A DNA stretch of 64,000 bases from Cristatella mucedo (GCA_009760855.2 WPIO01000104.1:633501-697500); one strand, 5' to 3'; shown: positions 28,101-57,110, counted from the stretch's first letter. A program made the numbers and translations. Notes: a model not told the origin generated them from the letters alone.

Positions 28101-29430
28101 CCTAGCTCTGCTAGATCTGTCTGCTGCCTTCGACACCATTGATCACGAAGTTCTGCTTGAATGATTGAGAACAACGATCGGTCTGGCAGACGAAGCACTG
28201 GCGTGGTTTAAGTCATACTTGTCTGATCGTGTTCAATTTGTGTCGTGTGGGGTCAGGTCTCAGACATGAGAAGGGTCACCTGTGGAGTACCTCAAGGGTC
28301 CGTACTCTTCCCCTTGCTGTTCTCCATTTATAAAAAAACCTCAGGGAAAAGTCATTAAGGCCCATGGAATAGGATATCACTTCTATGCTGACGATACTCA
28401 GTTGTATTTGTCATTTAAACTGTCGGAATCTGCTGCAGCAACTGAGAAACTAAATGCTTGCCTTGCCGATATTCGATCCTGGATGTCGGAAAACTTCCTG
28501 AAATTAAATGACGATAAAACCGAACTGCTGCTCATAGGACACCCTAAGCGTGTAGCTGGATTAAAAGGCTTTGCTGTTCTAATAGGTGATGCTATTGTGC
28601 GACCTTCACCACGTGCTCGTAATCTAGGTGTCGTGTTCGACAGCTGCCTCAATTTCAAAAGCTTCATTCAGAAGACTGCCTCTACAGCTAGATTATCACA
28701 TCCGATCCCTATCCAAGATTAGAAGCTGTCTCCCACAGTGGCTTGTAAAAAATTTAACTAGCTCTTTAGTTCTGTCTCGGCTTGATGATTGTAATTCCCT
28801 TTTGGTTGGGCTACCAAAGAAAGCTATTATGCCACTACAGCGGACTATGAATATGGCTGCAAGGCTGGTCTTCAAGTCCCAGCGGTTTGAGCACGTGTCT
28901 CCTTTGCTGAAAGAGCTTGAATGGTTGCCGGTTGAGCAAAGGATACAGAGCAAAGTTCTTATGCTGACCCACCACGGCTTGGCTCCTTCGTACCTAGCTG
29001 AACTGCTGCATCAGTTTCAGCCTGTTCGCGCCCTCAGGTCCTGTGTGGACAATACATTAGCTGTCCCATTCCTCCGCTTAAAGACAGTTGGCGACAGAAG
29101 CTTTAGCTCTGCAGGTCCTAGACTGTGGAACTCGCTTCCACAATTCTTACACAACGATAACTACTCTCCTACTTCCGACTATGGCACATCCTTTTCAGCG
29201 GTCCTGAGCTGCTACTTCTATGCTACTCACTACCTCAACTGCTCTCCTGACAGCCATGCTTCCCACTTTCTCTTTGTTGCGTGAGACGAAGTCTGTTGGC
29301 TACCGAATGCGTACCGAAAGCCGCTTAGGCTGTGAGTGCGCTATACAAAACTCTCCTTCGTAACACCCACATGGTCTTTATGACTTTGTGGAGTTACTGA
29401 CGGAGATACATTACATTACATATTTGTTCG
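25190..29430 (+). mobile_element. LINE B, near full-length but inactivated (endonuclease + reverse transcriptase)
   Basis: The protein starts near 25320 with a YTKQDLLSIR-type N-terminus. An APE-type endonuclease follows: LTETW, GGGVAIVV, then GDFNIHV and LSDHCSVSF after a frameshift at about 26077. Next come a linker, NYRPVSLLPFLSKILEQ (start of RT), LLDLSAAFDTIDHEVLL, a GVPQGS-like turn, HFYADDTQLYLSF (catalytic), LKLNDDKTELLLIG, NLGVVFDSCLNF and a C-terminal RLDDCNSLLVGLP region. The 3' UTR ends GGAGATACATTACATTACAT. Several frameshifts and stops make it dead. The order of domains and motifs fits CR1/L2-type LINEs. A 738-bp element splits it at 27328-28065. Confidence 0.92.
27328..28065 (+). 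mobile_element. solo LTR candidate inserted in LINE B
   Basis: The insert begins TGTAACC and ends GGTACA, so it has TG...CA termini. It is flanked by the 4-bp duplication ATTC (27324-27327 and 28066-28069). Removing the insert and one ATTC restores the LINE frame (VNNDI then LRGNDDG). It has no gag/pol frame. A TATACATA motif (about 27508) and an AATAAA (about 27762) suit an LTR in plus orientation. The short inverted termini would also allow a non-autonomous DNA element, but TG...CA with a 4-bp duplication favours an LTR. Confidence 0.7.
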
Positions 29431-29544
29431 GTTTGCCTCACTTGGGCCTGTTTGTTGTGTTTGCGGCACACTATGAGGGTAGCCTGCTCATAATATCGTA
29501 CTCGCATGCACTACGATAATATGTAGACACCAAAGGAAGCAGGT

Positions 29545-30205
29545 GTGCCTAAAACGCAGCTACTTCGTACGTTATATTTACATCTAGTGCAAAACTCTGC
29601 AGCTAGGCTTACCTGTCGAAAGCGTCGCAGTTGCCATATCACACCACTTTTCGCCGACATGCACTGGCTCCCAGTCAAGCACAGTATCAACTTCAAGGTT
29701 TTGCCACTCACTTTTAGGTCCCTTCATTATTTGGTTCCAGCCTGACGATCAGATAGATCTACTCCCCTAACAAGCTAAGCATTATACCACATACTTTTTC
29801 GGAATCTAACTGTTTACCCACACTTCATACAAATCTCAAATCCTTTGGAGACCATGATTTTAGTTCGTATGCTCCCAAAGCCCGGAACTCACTCCCGATA
29901 TCTCTTGACCACATTAAAAAAGAAACTGAAAACGCACCTATTTAGCACAGCATTTAGTTGGTCCATGTGATTCATTATTTATGTGCTTTTGCGTGCTGAC
30001 ACTGTTGCATGCGGCTGATAACCCATCTTGCATGCTTACCCTGTAATGTCACCCCTAACCATGAGATTCTTGTTGTTTATTGAGCATGCTACTACCACTA
30101 ACCATTCGATCGTGCTTCCCTGCAGCAAATGTAAAGTGCCTAGAAAGAGACTGAGTTCTCTGAGGGCGCTATATCAAATGCATCATTATTGTTATTACTA
30201 TCATT
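29545..30205 (+). mobile_element. LINE A 3' end
   Basis: Starts in the QLVQNSAARL-type region, runs through CRKRRSCHITPLFADMHWL and the family 3' UTR to the hairpin and ATT-type tail. The frame is broken at several points. Confidence 0.85.
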
Positions 30206-30524
30206 AGCAAACCGGTTCGTACAGTCAAAGATGGCAGACTTCTGAGACTAGCCCACCGCTTGACCTTCACTGACGATGCTTTTCGACTGCTTCAGTCAAA
30301 CATTGTAAAAGCGCCATCCATACACCGGTCGGTGACTCCGAACTAAGTGGAAGGACGACATGATAAGGTCAAGGGGCACCACATTTAATGTCTACATTTC
30401 TTCTCGAAGAAGCACGATACGAAAGTGGATGCTTGCAGTATTGCCTTTAGGTTCCCACTGAAGCTCAACTGAGCTTCCTACCATACTACATACTAGCATG
30501 GACGAGTAGCGGTCGACATGCTGT

Positions 30525-31085
30525 CATAATAATAATAATAATATTGCACTTGATAAAGCGCCCTCAGAGAACTTAATCTCTTTCTAGGCGCTTTACATTT
30601 GCTGCAAAGTGATATGCAACGGGATAGTAAGTAAAATCATGCTTGCAAAACAAACAAAATGAATAATATGGTTAGGGGTGACATGCACAGGGTCAGCATG
30701 CAAATGTGGTTAGTGGCAGCATGCACAGTGTCAGCACGCATAAGCACATCAAGGACGAATCACAGGGACCCACTAAATGCTGTCCTAAATAGGTGTGTTT
30801 GTAAGTTCCTTTTAAATGTGGTCAGGTCATGGGATGTTCTGACGCAGGTCGGGAGGGAGTTCCAGGCTTTGGGAGCATACGAGCTAAATGCACGGTCTCC
30901 AAAGTATTTGAGGTTTGTACGAGGTATTTCCAGACTGTTGGATTCCGAGAAGCAGGTGGTACGATGCTTGGCCTGATGGGGTAGTATATCTGAAAGATAG
31001 GCTGGAGCCATAGAATGAAGAGACCTAAAAGTGAGCGACAAAACCTTTAAGTCATACGTCACTCTGGCTTGGACTCCGTGGATCT
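30525..31085 (-). mobile_element. LINE A 3' end
   Basis: (TTA)n tail and hairpin complement at the left, then the C-terminal coding part (LTFRSLHSMAPAYLSDIL, AWNSLPTCVRTS). Close in sequence to the 22795 copy. Confidence 0.88.
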
Positions 31086-32262
31086 CTTCCTCAACTCCAC
31101 TATTCTTTCGCAAATTTCGGAAGTTGATGGCCTAAGATGTTTTATGTAGCAAACTTGAGAATGAGAAAGCATCTTAGAGAAATGGAATTGACATTTCTAA
31201 GTTATTGATGAGGTGTGTTTGAGAACCTAGCTATATTTCTCCTTGCTGACATACACGGTGCAGAGCCGGACCGTGCTTCCCACAACTGCGTCACACAAAA
31301 TCTCGTCCGGCCATGCCTCTTAATGCTGCACTTAAGGCTGATAAGCTACTCGAGCACTCGGACCATTCACTAAACCTTGTGTAAGGGGGAGAGGGGGCAC
31401 AGTGAGGCAGGAGCACGGGTTGGTTAACTGCAACGACTGCCATTTATGGTGCTAGCGCTGGAAAGTGAGCTTTTATGAGGCCCTTTTACTAAGGGTGCCA
31501 ATCCAAGCTTGCTGAGCTGCTCATGCTTTTTCTTTTGCGACCAGCTGCCTGAGCTACTGAACCATCTTAGAACTGTAGTAACTCCTCTGCATTGCCTGCT
31601 GCTGCGATATAGCGTCTTCCTAGCTTCAACATTTATTTTCAATAATGAATAGATGGTTACGGACTAGCAACGTCCTTGCTTGAGCTGCAGCAGCTTCATA
31701 CATGTACACTAAAGACGTGGCGCTATGGATTGTACATGGGGTCTGGTTCTCGACTAGTCTAATCTTGCTACAATAGCCAGTCATTTGCCTACTAGCTGGA
31801 TGACTTATTATGGACTGCTGCGGGAGGCTGGTTCCATGCAAGAAGCTTCGTACACACTAGTCTTTTCTGAAAAGGTTAATTATCCTCAATTCAAAACAAG
31901 CTATGCATATGTGCATATCGTCTCTTCAGGACTAGGCATTAGTAGATGTACATTTGAATGCACCTTAAATATCAGCTTGCTAGTTCTACTCCCAACAAAA
32001 TGGAGGCATACTGTGTTACTTCTCTCTCTCTTTCATTGAAGCCGTAAAATCATTTGCATCTATGCGGTTTTACAAGAAGTTCAGCCTTATTACAGCCCTC
32101 CCTAGGACTTTCTCTCATCGTCAAGCTCACGTGATGTTATTCAAAGTCCAAAACAATTTTTGAGTTTGCTCGGGACTAACCTAAAACCAAGGCTTTTCCT
32201 AGAGCATGAGTAATGCATGACTAAAACCTAGAGTCACTAACACACCGGAGGGCAGATGTATG
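31086..32262. other. intergenic stretch downstream of eIF3c
   Basis: Nothing recognised: no exon with homology, no clear repeat family. It probably includes the transcription end of eIF3c at its right edge. Confidence 0.5.
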
Positions 32263-32268
32263 TTTATT
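32263..32268 (-). terminator. eIF3c poly(A) signal AATAAA
   Basis: A canonical AATAAA on the minus strand about 100 nt after the eIF3c stop codon; the first one downstream. Confidence 0.65.
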
Positions 32269-32367
32269 ACATGCCATTAAGCAGCAGAGTGACAGCAGAA
32301 CGTGTCATGCTCGAACACGTGGCCCTAACATGTCATCGCAGCCATGCAAAGACAAAGGAAACGTGAT

Positions 32368-48206
<15,839 letters not shown>

Positions 48207-49707
48207 CTGCAATCACGATCGAGAGCATCACTCAAGAACTTGACAGACGTGGTATGAACCATTTTTCATCAATGAATGAGGGCAAAAATGAATCAAAATC
48301 AAGCATATCTTCTTAAAAACCAATCGTTGTACGTCATGATAACATACAGATCTGTATCGGCAAAGATTCCTAAGGAGCACGTTTATGGGACTTTATCTGG
48401 CAAGACATTGCATAATTATGCAAAGCCTTCTAGAACAAGTGCTAGTTTCAACTGCACACCTACCTACCTACACGACAGTCTCTACTCACTGGCATACCTG
48501 TACCGACGTACTCAGTTTGTACGATAAACTCGTGGGTTGGCCAGACATTCCTAGCATCATTCGCTGCCGATAGCTTACGGCCATGCAAATTATACAATGA
48601 CACTAGGTTAGCTCGGGAATGCAAATTATATATTGATTCGAGCTTAGCTCAAAGTTTTCTCGTGTTATTGAGAGGTTACCACGGCCGGTAGCATCATTTA
48701 CGCAAGTTATCTTAAAACACATAGGACAGCCAGCCCCATTTAACTAGAATGAACCAAATGGTCCAAATGGACCAAAAGTTTAACCCACGTTTAAGCACCT
48801 GCATGAATGAAACACGCGTGTCCCTCGAACAGTAAGCTAATTTCTCAGAACCTCCGAAAATATTAGCAATGCATTCTCATGCACAAACTGCTTGTAACTC
48901 TCACCAATAGTTGGCACACAGTACCGAAAGTAATACCACTGCGTCTTGCATATTTGCGGCTCAAAACGTACACAAAACGCACACGCATATGCATAACCAC
49001 GGACTACGCAGAGGAGTGGTTGAACGGTATAAAGATGGAGGCAGAGCCATCATGGGGAAATAAAGCTGAAGCTCGTCAACATGAAAAGGGCACGCACGAG
49101 TGGGATAAATGTTTACACGAATGCACATACAAACACGGGAACGTTTGATTCGTTATATTTCGACAATATTTGCTTAATTTTTCTCAAGCCTTAGCACAGT
49201 CGTGAGGTGCTTTGCGACCGAAGTAATAGGTTCGACTATGGCAGCAGTCCATTTGCAACCACCGCTAAAAAGTAGCACACACACTCAAGGCCGCTACACA
49301 CTTAATATATCTACCATACAGGCTCATGAATATGGAATTGAAACTCTCAGCAATGCTTAACGGTAATTTTTGACAACACGCCAACAAGCGTAAGGCGAGC
49401 ATCATCGTCGTCGTCCTTCGTGCTGTGCTGAAGCGTGTCGTCTCGGTGTGTCTCACTTTTTTCGGCTTAAGCGAGCCCGACGCTTGCTTTTACCAAAGAC
49501 TTTTAAATTTGATTACACTTTTCCAACTAGCCGAGTGAGCACCGATCATCGGGTCTCCATGTGGGCATGGCTTTCTGCTCAACAACGACCTGTCGACTCC
49601 TCTCAGCCTGTTTGTGAATGACTAGCAGAATGCCTTTAGCAAAGTCACCTCCAAGGGGCCTTCGTGCCTTCAGCTTCTGCAGACAAACCGCTCTGACCAG
49701 ACCGAGG

Positions 49708-50115
49708 CATAATAATAATAATAATAATAATAATTCACTTGATAAAGAGCCCTCAGAGAACTTAATCTCATTCTAGGCGCTTTACATTTGCTGTAAAGTG
49801 AAATGCAATTGAATGGTAAGTAAAATCATGCTTGAAAAACAGACGAAATGAATATATGGTTCGGGGTGACATGCACAGGGTCAGCATGCAAATGTGGTTA
49901 GTGGCAGCATGCACAGTGTCAGCACGCATAAGCACATCAAGAACGAATCACAGGGACCCACTAAATGCTGTCCTAAATAGGTGTTTTTAGGTTCCTTTTA
50001 AATGTGGTCAGGTCATGGGATGTTCTGACGCAGGTCGGGAGGGAGTTCCAGGCTTTGGGAGCATACGAACTAAATGCACGGTCTCCAAAGGATTTAAGGT
50101 TTGTATGAGGATGAA
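49708..50115 (-). mobile_element. LINE A 3' end
   Basis: (TAA)n tail, hairpin complement, 3' UTR, and the C-terminal coding part up to the KSFGD region. Very close to the 30525 copy. Confidence 0.88.
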
Positions 50116-50214
50116 AAAAGGGGGCGGGAAGATCGCTGAGCAATAACCTTCTTCAAAGTATGATTCTGAAAACACTTTAAAAATGGTGGACCCGAGTCCT
50201 AAAATTGGTTAACG

Positions 50215-51030
50215 CCCAACATTAGTGGGCGATTACGATACGGGCATCCCAACCTCAAGTTGAAAGGACTAATCCTCAAAATTGGCGCAGCCAGCATATC
50301 TCCTTTAGCCTCAGCACACATTCTGGGTGTCCTGCTCCAAAGTGCCGTCTTCACTAGACGATACATCTGCTCCGAAGTAGTCAGCCTATTTTCAGCTGCA
50401 TAGCAGCAAAAATTCTGGCCTGAGTAGTCAGAGATACCACATCCAAACTGATGCGTGCATTTGTGACAACCTGTCTCAACTTCTGTCACTCACAGTAATT
50501 CGCAGGCTTGTGCAATTTGCACTTACAGTTGGTGGAAAGCACTGTGGTAAGGCTTGTCTGTCGTGAATGTTACAACCACTACATTACACCACGTATCACC
50601 GAACTGCACTGCTACGGCATCAAGCGGCATCGAAGGTTTTGCCGAGCAATTTAAGGTTCCTTCATTCTCTTGCTTCAGCCTACCTATCCAGACTACTTAA
50701 CGACCAGGCTAGATATCGTACCACCCACTATTCTGACTCAAGTTGTTTAGGTGTGCCTTGAACCAGCCTCAAATCCTTTGGAGACAGTGCCTTCTTTAGT
50801 TCACATGCTTCCAAAGTCCGAAACTCACTCCCAACTGACGACAAAACATCCGCTGACTTGACATTAAAAAAACCCCGAGACACACCATGCTCCTCACAGC
50901 ATTTGCTGGATCTTTGGGAATGAATTATCCTTAGGTGAGCTAATGCATGCTCTGAGACAATGCATGTTATCACTGATTGACATGTTTCCTTTGCAGCACA
51001 TGCAAAGTGCCTAGAAATAGACACCAAAAT
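50215..51030 (+). mobile_element. LINE A, degraded 3' part
   Basis: KIGAASIS-like remnant, CTTGTCTGTCGTGAATG block, CAAATCCTTTGGAGACAGTG block and a GTGCCTAGAAATAG hairpin remnant. Many stops. Confidence 0.7.
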
Positions 51031-53504
51031 AGCAGGGCCTGCCCAGGATGTATAGAAAACATAAGGTCCTAAGCATACATTGACGATAACCCCAGAAGTT
51101 CTGGGATCAATCCTCGTTGGATTAAAAACAAATGTCAGCACTCAGTGTCATGGCAGACGACCTTCGGTTATTCCCTACATTAAACTGAGAAATTATTTGC
51201 CTACTGCATTTAGAGTAGAAGCCACTAAAGCTGTTCGGCATTTGAAGATAGGCCCCACCCAATTTGTAGAATTCACTGCCCTTAACTCTTTGACCAACTT
51301 GCTCAGCAAACTTGGATTATGCAATCCTATTGTTAGGCAATTTGCAGGGGCTTGCTATTACGTGGATTTGAGATGGCTGTGATTGTTTATTTCCATGTAA
51401 CTGACTATGGGCCTTAAATTTTCAAAACCACCCTGACGGCCCACCGAACCTTGTAATACTGAGTAGCTTTGTGTTTACCATATTTTTACTTACCAGCCTC
51501 CACCATCCAACTTCGACTACAGAAGAACGTAAGTTTAATCAAGCTTTTCCGCGATCTACGAAGATTGGTACAGCATGCCTGCACAACTGCCTCATTAAAA
51601 CCACCTTAGCAAGCTTGCCACATTCCATTTTTTACAATTCTATCTGTTGAATATGCCAAATAGCAAAAATTACCTACAAATGTCACCATTTTGTTTAATT
51701 CCCACCCATAACAAAATATAAATTAAGGATTCTTACAATAAAATGTGTGCGACTATGACAGAAACACTAACAAAAACCTAAATCATATACATTCCATAGG
51801 AAGTTTGCGCTCTCTGGTGGTGGCATCGGCTTACCCTCCCACGGCAAACAAAACCATCCTCCGAGACCAGTCAGTAACTATAAAGTACTTATTCAGCTGC
51901 ACAGCATAAAATACAACCAAAAACCGGTTTACTTTTCAGGAAAATCTGACACTCATTAACACTACCATCAAAGGAAGTCAACAAGCATTCTACTTAACAA
52001 AAACAGACATCAGAACATGCAATCTAAAAAGGATAACCCATTACATATGCTCAAGAAAATTCTAATAAAAGCTGGTGTGCTAAGCAAAAAGCATGAGGAG
52101 AAAGTCCAGATGAAACTTCCTCAGAAGCCAGCCAGCCCCTGCAAGCATGGATGTTTGATTGCTCACGAGTACTGAAGTCTCTGCCCTGTTTCTCACTCCC
52201 ACTTTGCTCAGCAAATTATATCACATAGTATAGTAATCAATTTTCAATATGCTAATGTTGAGCTCTCTGCCACGGATGTGTGCAATAGGCTCAGTCTAGT
52301 GCATGAAAGTTGAAACTGTGTGAGCAACACTCGACCGACAAAAAGGCAAACTGACATGTGCAACGCAGACTACTGACTAAAGTCCACCTCCGACAGCAAG
52401 AGATGTGCTCATCCGCGGAAAAAGATGGACTTAATCTAAAAGTTCAGTCTCTAACGCACACACCACTAAAACTCCTGCAGTGCCACGATTCTTCCGTGGA
52501 TGACAACGATACAGTGACAGTGCTCACATTTTCACAATATGGCAGAAGTTTGGCATAACCTTACTAGCTTTAAATGATTACAGTATCTCAAGCTGCAAGA
52601 AACTGCAAACTGGACTGCTGAGGTTACCTTCTTTAAGGCTTGACTAAGCAAATCTTGAAGCCATCACAGACCATTTAGACCAGGGTAGCTAGTCTGGTCA
52701 ACAAGAATAGCAAGTTACACTCCCCCAACACTCCTGAAGAATACCTGCCTTCCAATCGTGCACCAAATTCAGTTTAAAGTACATACTGGCTTTAAAAACC
52801 GCAAGTATCAGGTCTGCCATCTATCTATCTATCAAGCCCGATCAGTTGCAGTACATCTGCCCTGCTGATGTCTCTGATCAAGGGGGGGGCACATATCCAC
52901 ACACTAGCTCTTCCTGGAAGCTGCCTCAAAATTTTTGTGGGTAGGTCTCAATATAGCACGTCCAAACGGCTGTCAGTACTTGCACATAGAATATATGCAA
53001 GCAGTGCACAATGCGTGTAGCTATTTCTTCGTGGAACATACAATATGTGAACAGCGAGCCATTTAAAACATCCAAATATCTAGAGCCAGCAATTTATATC
53101 TACGGAATGCTCAACTGCTCTCAATAAACGGATCGACGAGACAAATTCTTCCCTCAGCAACACAGCCAGTGGGCCTCACGGCTAGAGAAGTCACCGCTAC
53201 GGCGCACCAATGCACGTTATTCGAAGCACGGGCGGCGGCACACGTTACATCCCGAAGCACTATCTACAAGCAGACGCACATCTGACACACTCCACTGCGG
53301 CACATTTGTCGCGCGCGTCGCCCTTCCCTCCGAAATGAATCGCAGTGAATGCAAGTGAAGCGACGCGACCAGATGGCCGAGCCACAAGTGGACATCAAAA
53401 CCACAGCTGCAGCACCTGTGCTAGGACAGAAATTACAAAATTAGAACGACTTCACTTTTAGACAATGCAAACTCTGACACCGGAGGAATGCATTTGATAT
53501 TTAC

Positions 53505-53600
53505 CTTGGTTACTTTCCAGGGAGCAAGCAGCTGTTCACATGGGCCGGAAGTCCGCACGCAATGGCGGATAGAAGAGGAACTACGGTGTCTCTCCTTCCG
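53505..53600 (-). promoter_or_regulatory. candidate eIF3c promoter and non-coding first exon
   Basis: On the minus strand a pyrimidine run, TTCCTCTTCT, precedes a YY1-like CCGCCATT and an ETS-like ACTTCCGG. About 85 nt after the pyrimidine start is a donor, AAG|GTAAAT (53504/53505). Translation-factor genes often have such TOP-type starts. It would supply the missing 5' exon for the acceptor at 48207. Purely inferred. Confidence 0.3.
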
Positions 53601-54811
53601 TGGGTTTACTTCCGACACGAATCTGTAAGTACATGTGCGAATACAGCTAAATGTATTTAGTAATAAATAAATTCTTTCTTCAAATATTTTACCTGATCCT
53701 TCTATCTGACGTGCAAGGACCGCCGCGAGGTTCGGATTGATGGCTCTGTTGTTACCGCGTAACCTTCAGTAGCTGCCTAGTGGCTCAGTGTTTGGACGAA
53801 AGGCGAAGAACTGAAGCTAGCAATACGCCGTTGATAAAAACACAGTGCACGATATATTGCATGCACCGCTAGCAACAACCGTATTAGTAAAAGCACAACA
53901 ATAACCCGTATTTTACGGATAATACACAAAGATGACTTCCAGCAGTTTCGCTAAAGGCTTACCCTAGCTCGCGCTCAGCGTTAGACTCAGCGACCGGCAG
54001 ACCGTTGCTCCAACGCGACTGCGGTCAGGCACAACCCTTATATATTAGCTATGTAATTAGTCAAAATAATCTTTATCTTCCATAAGTATACATAATGCTG
54101 CTCATAGGCCCAGGCTTATCACGGCTATTTCATGAGCGTTCTAATTCAGCGGCAAAGCTCATACTTCTCAATCGAGGCTCAGCTGTCAAGCTAATAGTTC
54201 ATTATCGCGGGGCATTACAGCGCTGCTATGCTCACTGGCCTCATAGAACGACGTGCGGTACCCGGAGATTGGCCACTGTGGACAATTGCCACAGATCCGG
54301 AAATGAGAGTACCTCCTCGTCCGATAAGCTTTCGTCTGCCCCGTGAGCTGCCATGATTCAAGAGGGTACAAAAAAGAGTGTGTTAAGAGCGTGATCTCGT
54401 GCGAATATATTTGTCCTAATCGTGCTAGCAGGAAAACGTGCATCTAGCAATAGGCCCGCGACGAACGCTAACACCTCAAAACAGCGTCCCACATATTCGT
54501 AGGAGTTAGAAAAAAGTTAGTGCACATGATAATGTATTTATAAGCAACGATCGTAAGAGCTTAATTGCAAGATTAACTCTAAATAGGCGCCGTGCAGTTG
54601 ACAGCAGCAGCTTTCGCTGACCAGTAGCCGTGCCCAACCAAACTTGTGGATTGCACTCAAAACTACGCGTTTTGGCACAAAAACGAACCGTCATCATTGT
54701 TATCATTTGTTATTAAATCCTAAAGTGCATTCGAAAGTGGGATGTCATTTTCGGTCATAAATGAAAATTACAGGCTGTGACAATAATAATACTAATAATA
54801 GTAATGACCAT

Positions 54812-54841
54812 ATTCAACCGACGCTGAAGCGTCGGTTGAAT
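54812..54841. repeat. 14-bp perfect inverted repeat
   Basis: ATTCAACCGACGCT, a 2-nt spacer (GA), and its exact complement. An ATAATAATAC-type run lies just before it. Confidence 0.9.
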
Positions 54842-55299
54842 GAGCCGCCGTAGAACCCTGCTGGTAATAGATCTCGTAAACTTCGTAGCGCGCAAGTCCT
54901 TTAACAGTCGGATAGAGTTAGTCAGTAGAGCAGAGGTCTTAAGTGCGCCCGTAAGTTCAATCGCGCCTCCGAAATAATGCGGCATTACAGAGTGCGACAG
55001 ACAGAGTCTCGCCTTTCACTGCGCCGGCGCGAAGTGAACCGTCGTCCCGGATACACACCCCGTGCTTTCGCTACTCATTCTCGCCTTCTCTTCGTCTCGC
55101 ACCATCTCGACTCCCTCTCAATCGCATGGACTCTGTACAGTTCCTTTCGGCGCCGGCGTGCTGGTCAACATCAAATGCGGCGAAAAGTTTATAGAGACAG
55201 CTGTAGTTTCGCGGGCGAAGCGCCGAAACAGCGGTTCGCTCCGTCAGTCACATTAAGACTAAAATTCGCCGAAATCGCGGTTCCCGAGTTGCAACGATG

Positions 55300-55650
55300 A
55301 GGAGCTGGTTATGCGAGAAACTACGGCTAAGGCAGCGTAAAAGCCGAAGCCAGGTAATCGGCCGTGGAGGAGCTCCAATCGGCAGTAAGAGAGCAGACTT
55401 CGTTGCGTAGGAACTTCGGAAGTGGCTACGCAGTATAAAACTGGCAGAGCAAACGGTTCCGTCGCCAACGGTCGTTCGTTAAGCGTCGGAATAGAGCAGC
55501 TAATTTGTGTAGCCCGTAAAGGACATGAGGACTTTCGAAGGAGGCTGAAATCGGTGAGTCAGTTCAGCTAGGTATAAAGAAGCCTGTCCACGGCGAGCCT
55601 TGTGGGTCAGAGTAAGCAATTAGCTCTGTATACGTTGCAACGGTGGTGTG
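55300..55650 (-). mobile_element. LINE B-like fragment, strongly diverged
   Basis: Parallels 56020-56270 block by block (GTCGCCAACGGTC, GAGGCTGAAA, GGTCAGAGTAAG) but with many differences, so it may be an old or sister subfamily. Confidence 0.55.
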
Positions 55651-55764
55651 CCAGCCAGATTTTAACTAATATTCATCATTCGCTGTTCCTGAATTAAAAT
55701 GACTAGGAACAGATTGCGGGATGATTTATGGTCAAGGCTGCATACACGCAGTAGCCGTGTACTG

Positions 55765-56440
55765 GGCAGTAATGTAATGTATCTCCGTCTGTAACTCCAC
55801 AAAGTCATAAAGACCATGTGGGCGTTACGCAGGAGAGTTTTGTATAGCGCACTCACAGCCTAAGCGGCTTTCGGTACGCATTCGGTACCCAACAGACTTC
55901 GTCTCACGAAACAAAGGGAAAGTGGGAAGCATAGCAGAGTTAGGAGAGCAGTTGAGGTAGTGAGTAGCATAGAAGTAGCAGCTCAGGACCGCTGAAAAGG
56001 ATGTGCCACAGTCGGCAGTTGGAGAGTAGTTGTCGTTGCTTAAGAATCGTGGAAGCGAGTTCCACAGTCTAGGACCTGCAGAGCTAAAGCTTCTGTCGCC
56101 AACGGTCTTTAAGCGGAGGAATGGAACAGCTAATTCATTGTCCACACAGGACCTGAGGCCGCGAAGAGGCTGAAACTGGTGCCGAAGTTCAGCTAGGTAC
56201 GAAGGAGTCAAGCCGTGGCGGGCCTTGTGGGTCAGCGTAAGAACTTTGCTCTGTAGCTGTTGCTCAACCGGCATTCATCCTAGCTCTTTTAGCAAAGGAG
56301 ACATGTGCTCAAACCTCTGGGACTTGAAGACTAGCCTTGCACCCATATTCATAGTCAGCTGCAGTGGCCTAGTTGCTTTCTTTGGTAGGCCAGCAAAAAG
56401 GGAATTACAATCAGCAGAGCATCTGGAGTTAGCCTTGGCC
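55765..56440 (-). mobile_element. LINE B 3' end
   Basis: Begins with the AATGTAATGTATCTCCGTC terminus and reads on the minus strand through LRGLRSCVDNELAVPFLRLK, TVGDRSFSSAGPRLWNSLP and the 3' UTR. 5'-truncated; the frame is partly open. Confidence 0.9.
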
Positions 56441-56467
56441 GTTAAGCTGAGTATCTTGAGCCTATTT

Positions 56468-56617
56468 TCTTCATAGCGACAGATGAGCTTTTAAACGGCT
56501 GTCACCGTAACTTACAGCAGCGATTAAGGATCGCCCACCTCAGGATTCGAACCCACGATCTCGGTCACGAGGTCGTGAAAAGCAAGCACGTCACCTAGTG
56601 TGCCATCGTGGCTAACC
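56468..56617 (-). mobile_element. tRNA-derived SINE, family 1
   Basis: Minus strand: TTAGCCACGATGGCACAC head, GGGTTCGAATCC B-box, GGCGATCCTTAATCGC body, then an AAAAGCTCATCTGTCGCTA end. It adjoins the LINE B copy on its left. Confidence 0.8.
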
Positions 56618-56974
56618 GACTAAACGGCTCGAGATCTGTTGCCCGGTGTTGTGCTTGTCTGCTGCTGTTGTAATTAGCACAAGAGTCCGGCCACTAATGT
56701 GTGCCCCACCTGCACCCGGTGGTTGGGCAGTTGACTCAGCACAGCGTCCGGCCTTTGATGTAGGGAATGTTGCCAGCCGCAGCTGCATTCCCCCAACCGG
56801 GGTGATTCAGCGAGCTCTTCTTACACGTGTGGCCATGAGAGAGATAATCGCAGAGTCTTGTTTATCGCTCACGTCTGTCAAGCTGGTGCTTCCGCGAGAC
56901 TCGCCGAGATCTGCCCAGCAGGAGCTGCAGTAACACAACGACGGCATGCTCGCTGTTGAACGCTTGTAACTCTC

Positions 56975-57110
56975 AGTCGCTGTAATGTAATGTATCTCAA
57001 GTCTGTAACTCCATAAAAGCCACAAGGGTTATTCAGGAGAGTTTGTTATAGTGCACTCACAGCCTAGGCTGCTTTCGATACGAATTCGGTAGCCAACAGA
57101 CTTTAACCTA
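56975..57110 (-). mobile_element. LINE B 3' terminus, short
   Basis: TGTAATGTAATGTATCTCAA followed by the complement of the 3' UTR to about GTAGCCAACAGACTTTAA. Confidence 0.75.

Larger units (their letters stand above)
48207..53504. other. eIF3c 5' flank or first intron, about 5.3 kb
   Basis: Contains LINE A ends in both orientations (49708-50115 and 50215-51030). The stretches 48210-49700 and 51030-53100 have no recognisable genes or repeats. The region becomes CpG-rich from about 53150. Confidence 0.6.

Noticed and set aside
55062-55256. Plus-strand frame with GAGVLVNIKCGEKF
   Set aside because: It looked domain-like at first, but it has no recognisable family, no splice context, and lies beside a diverged LINE.
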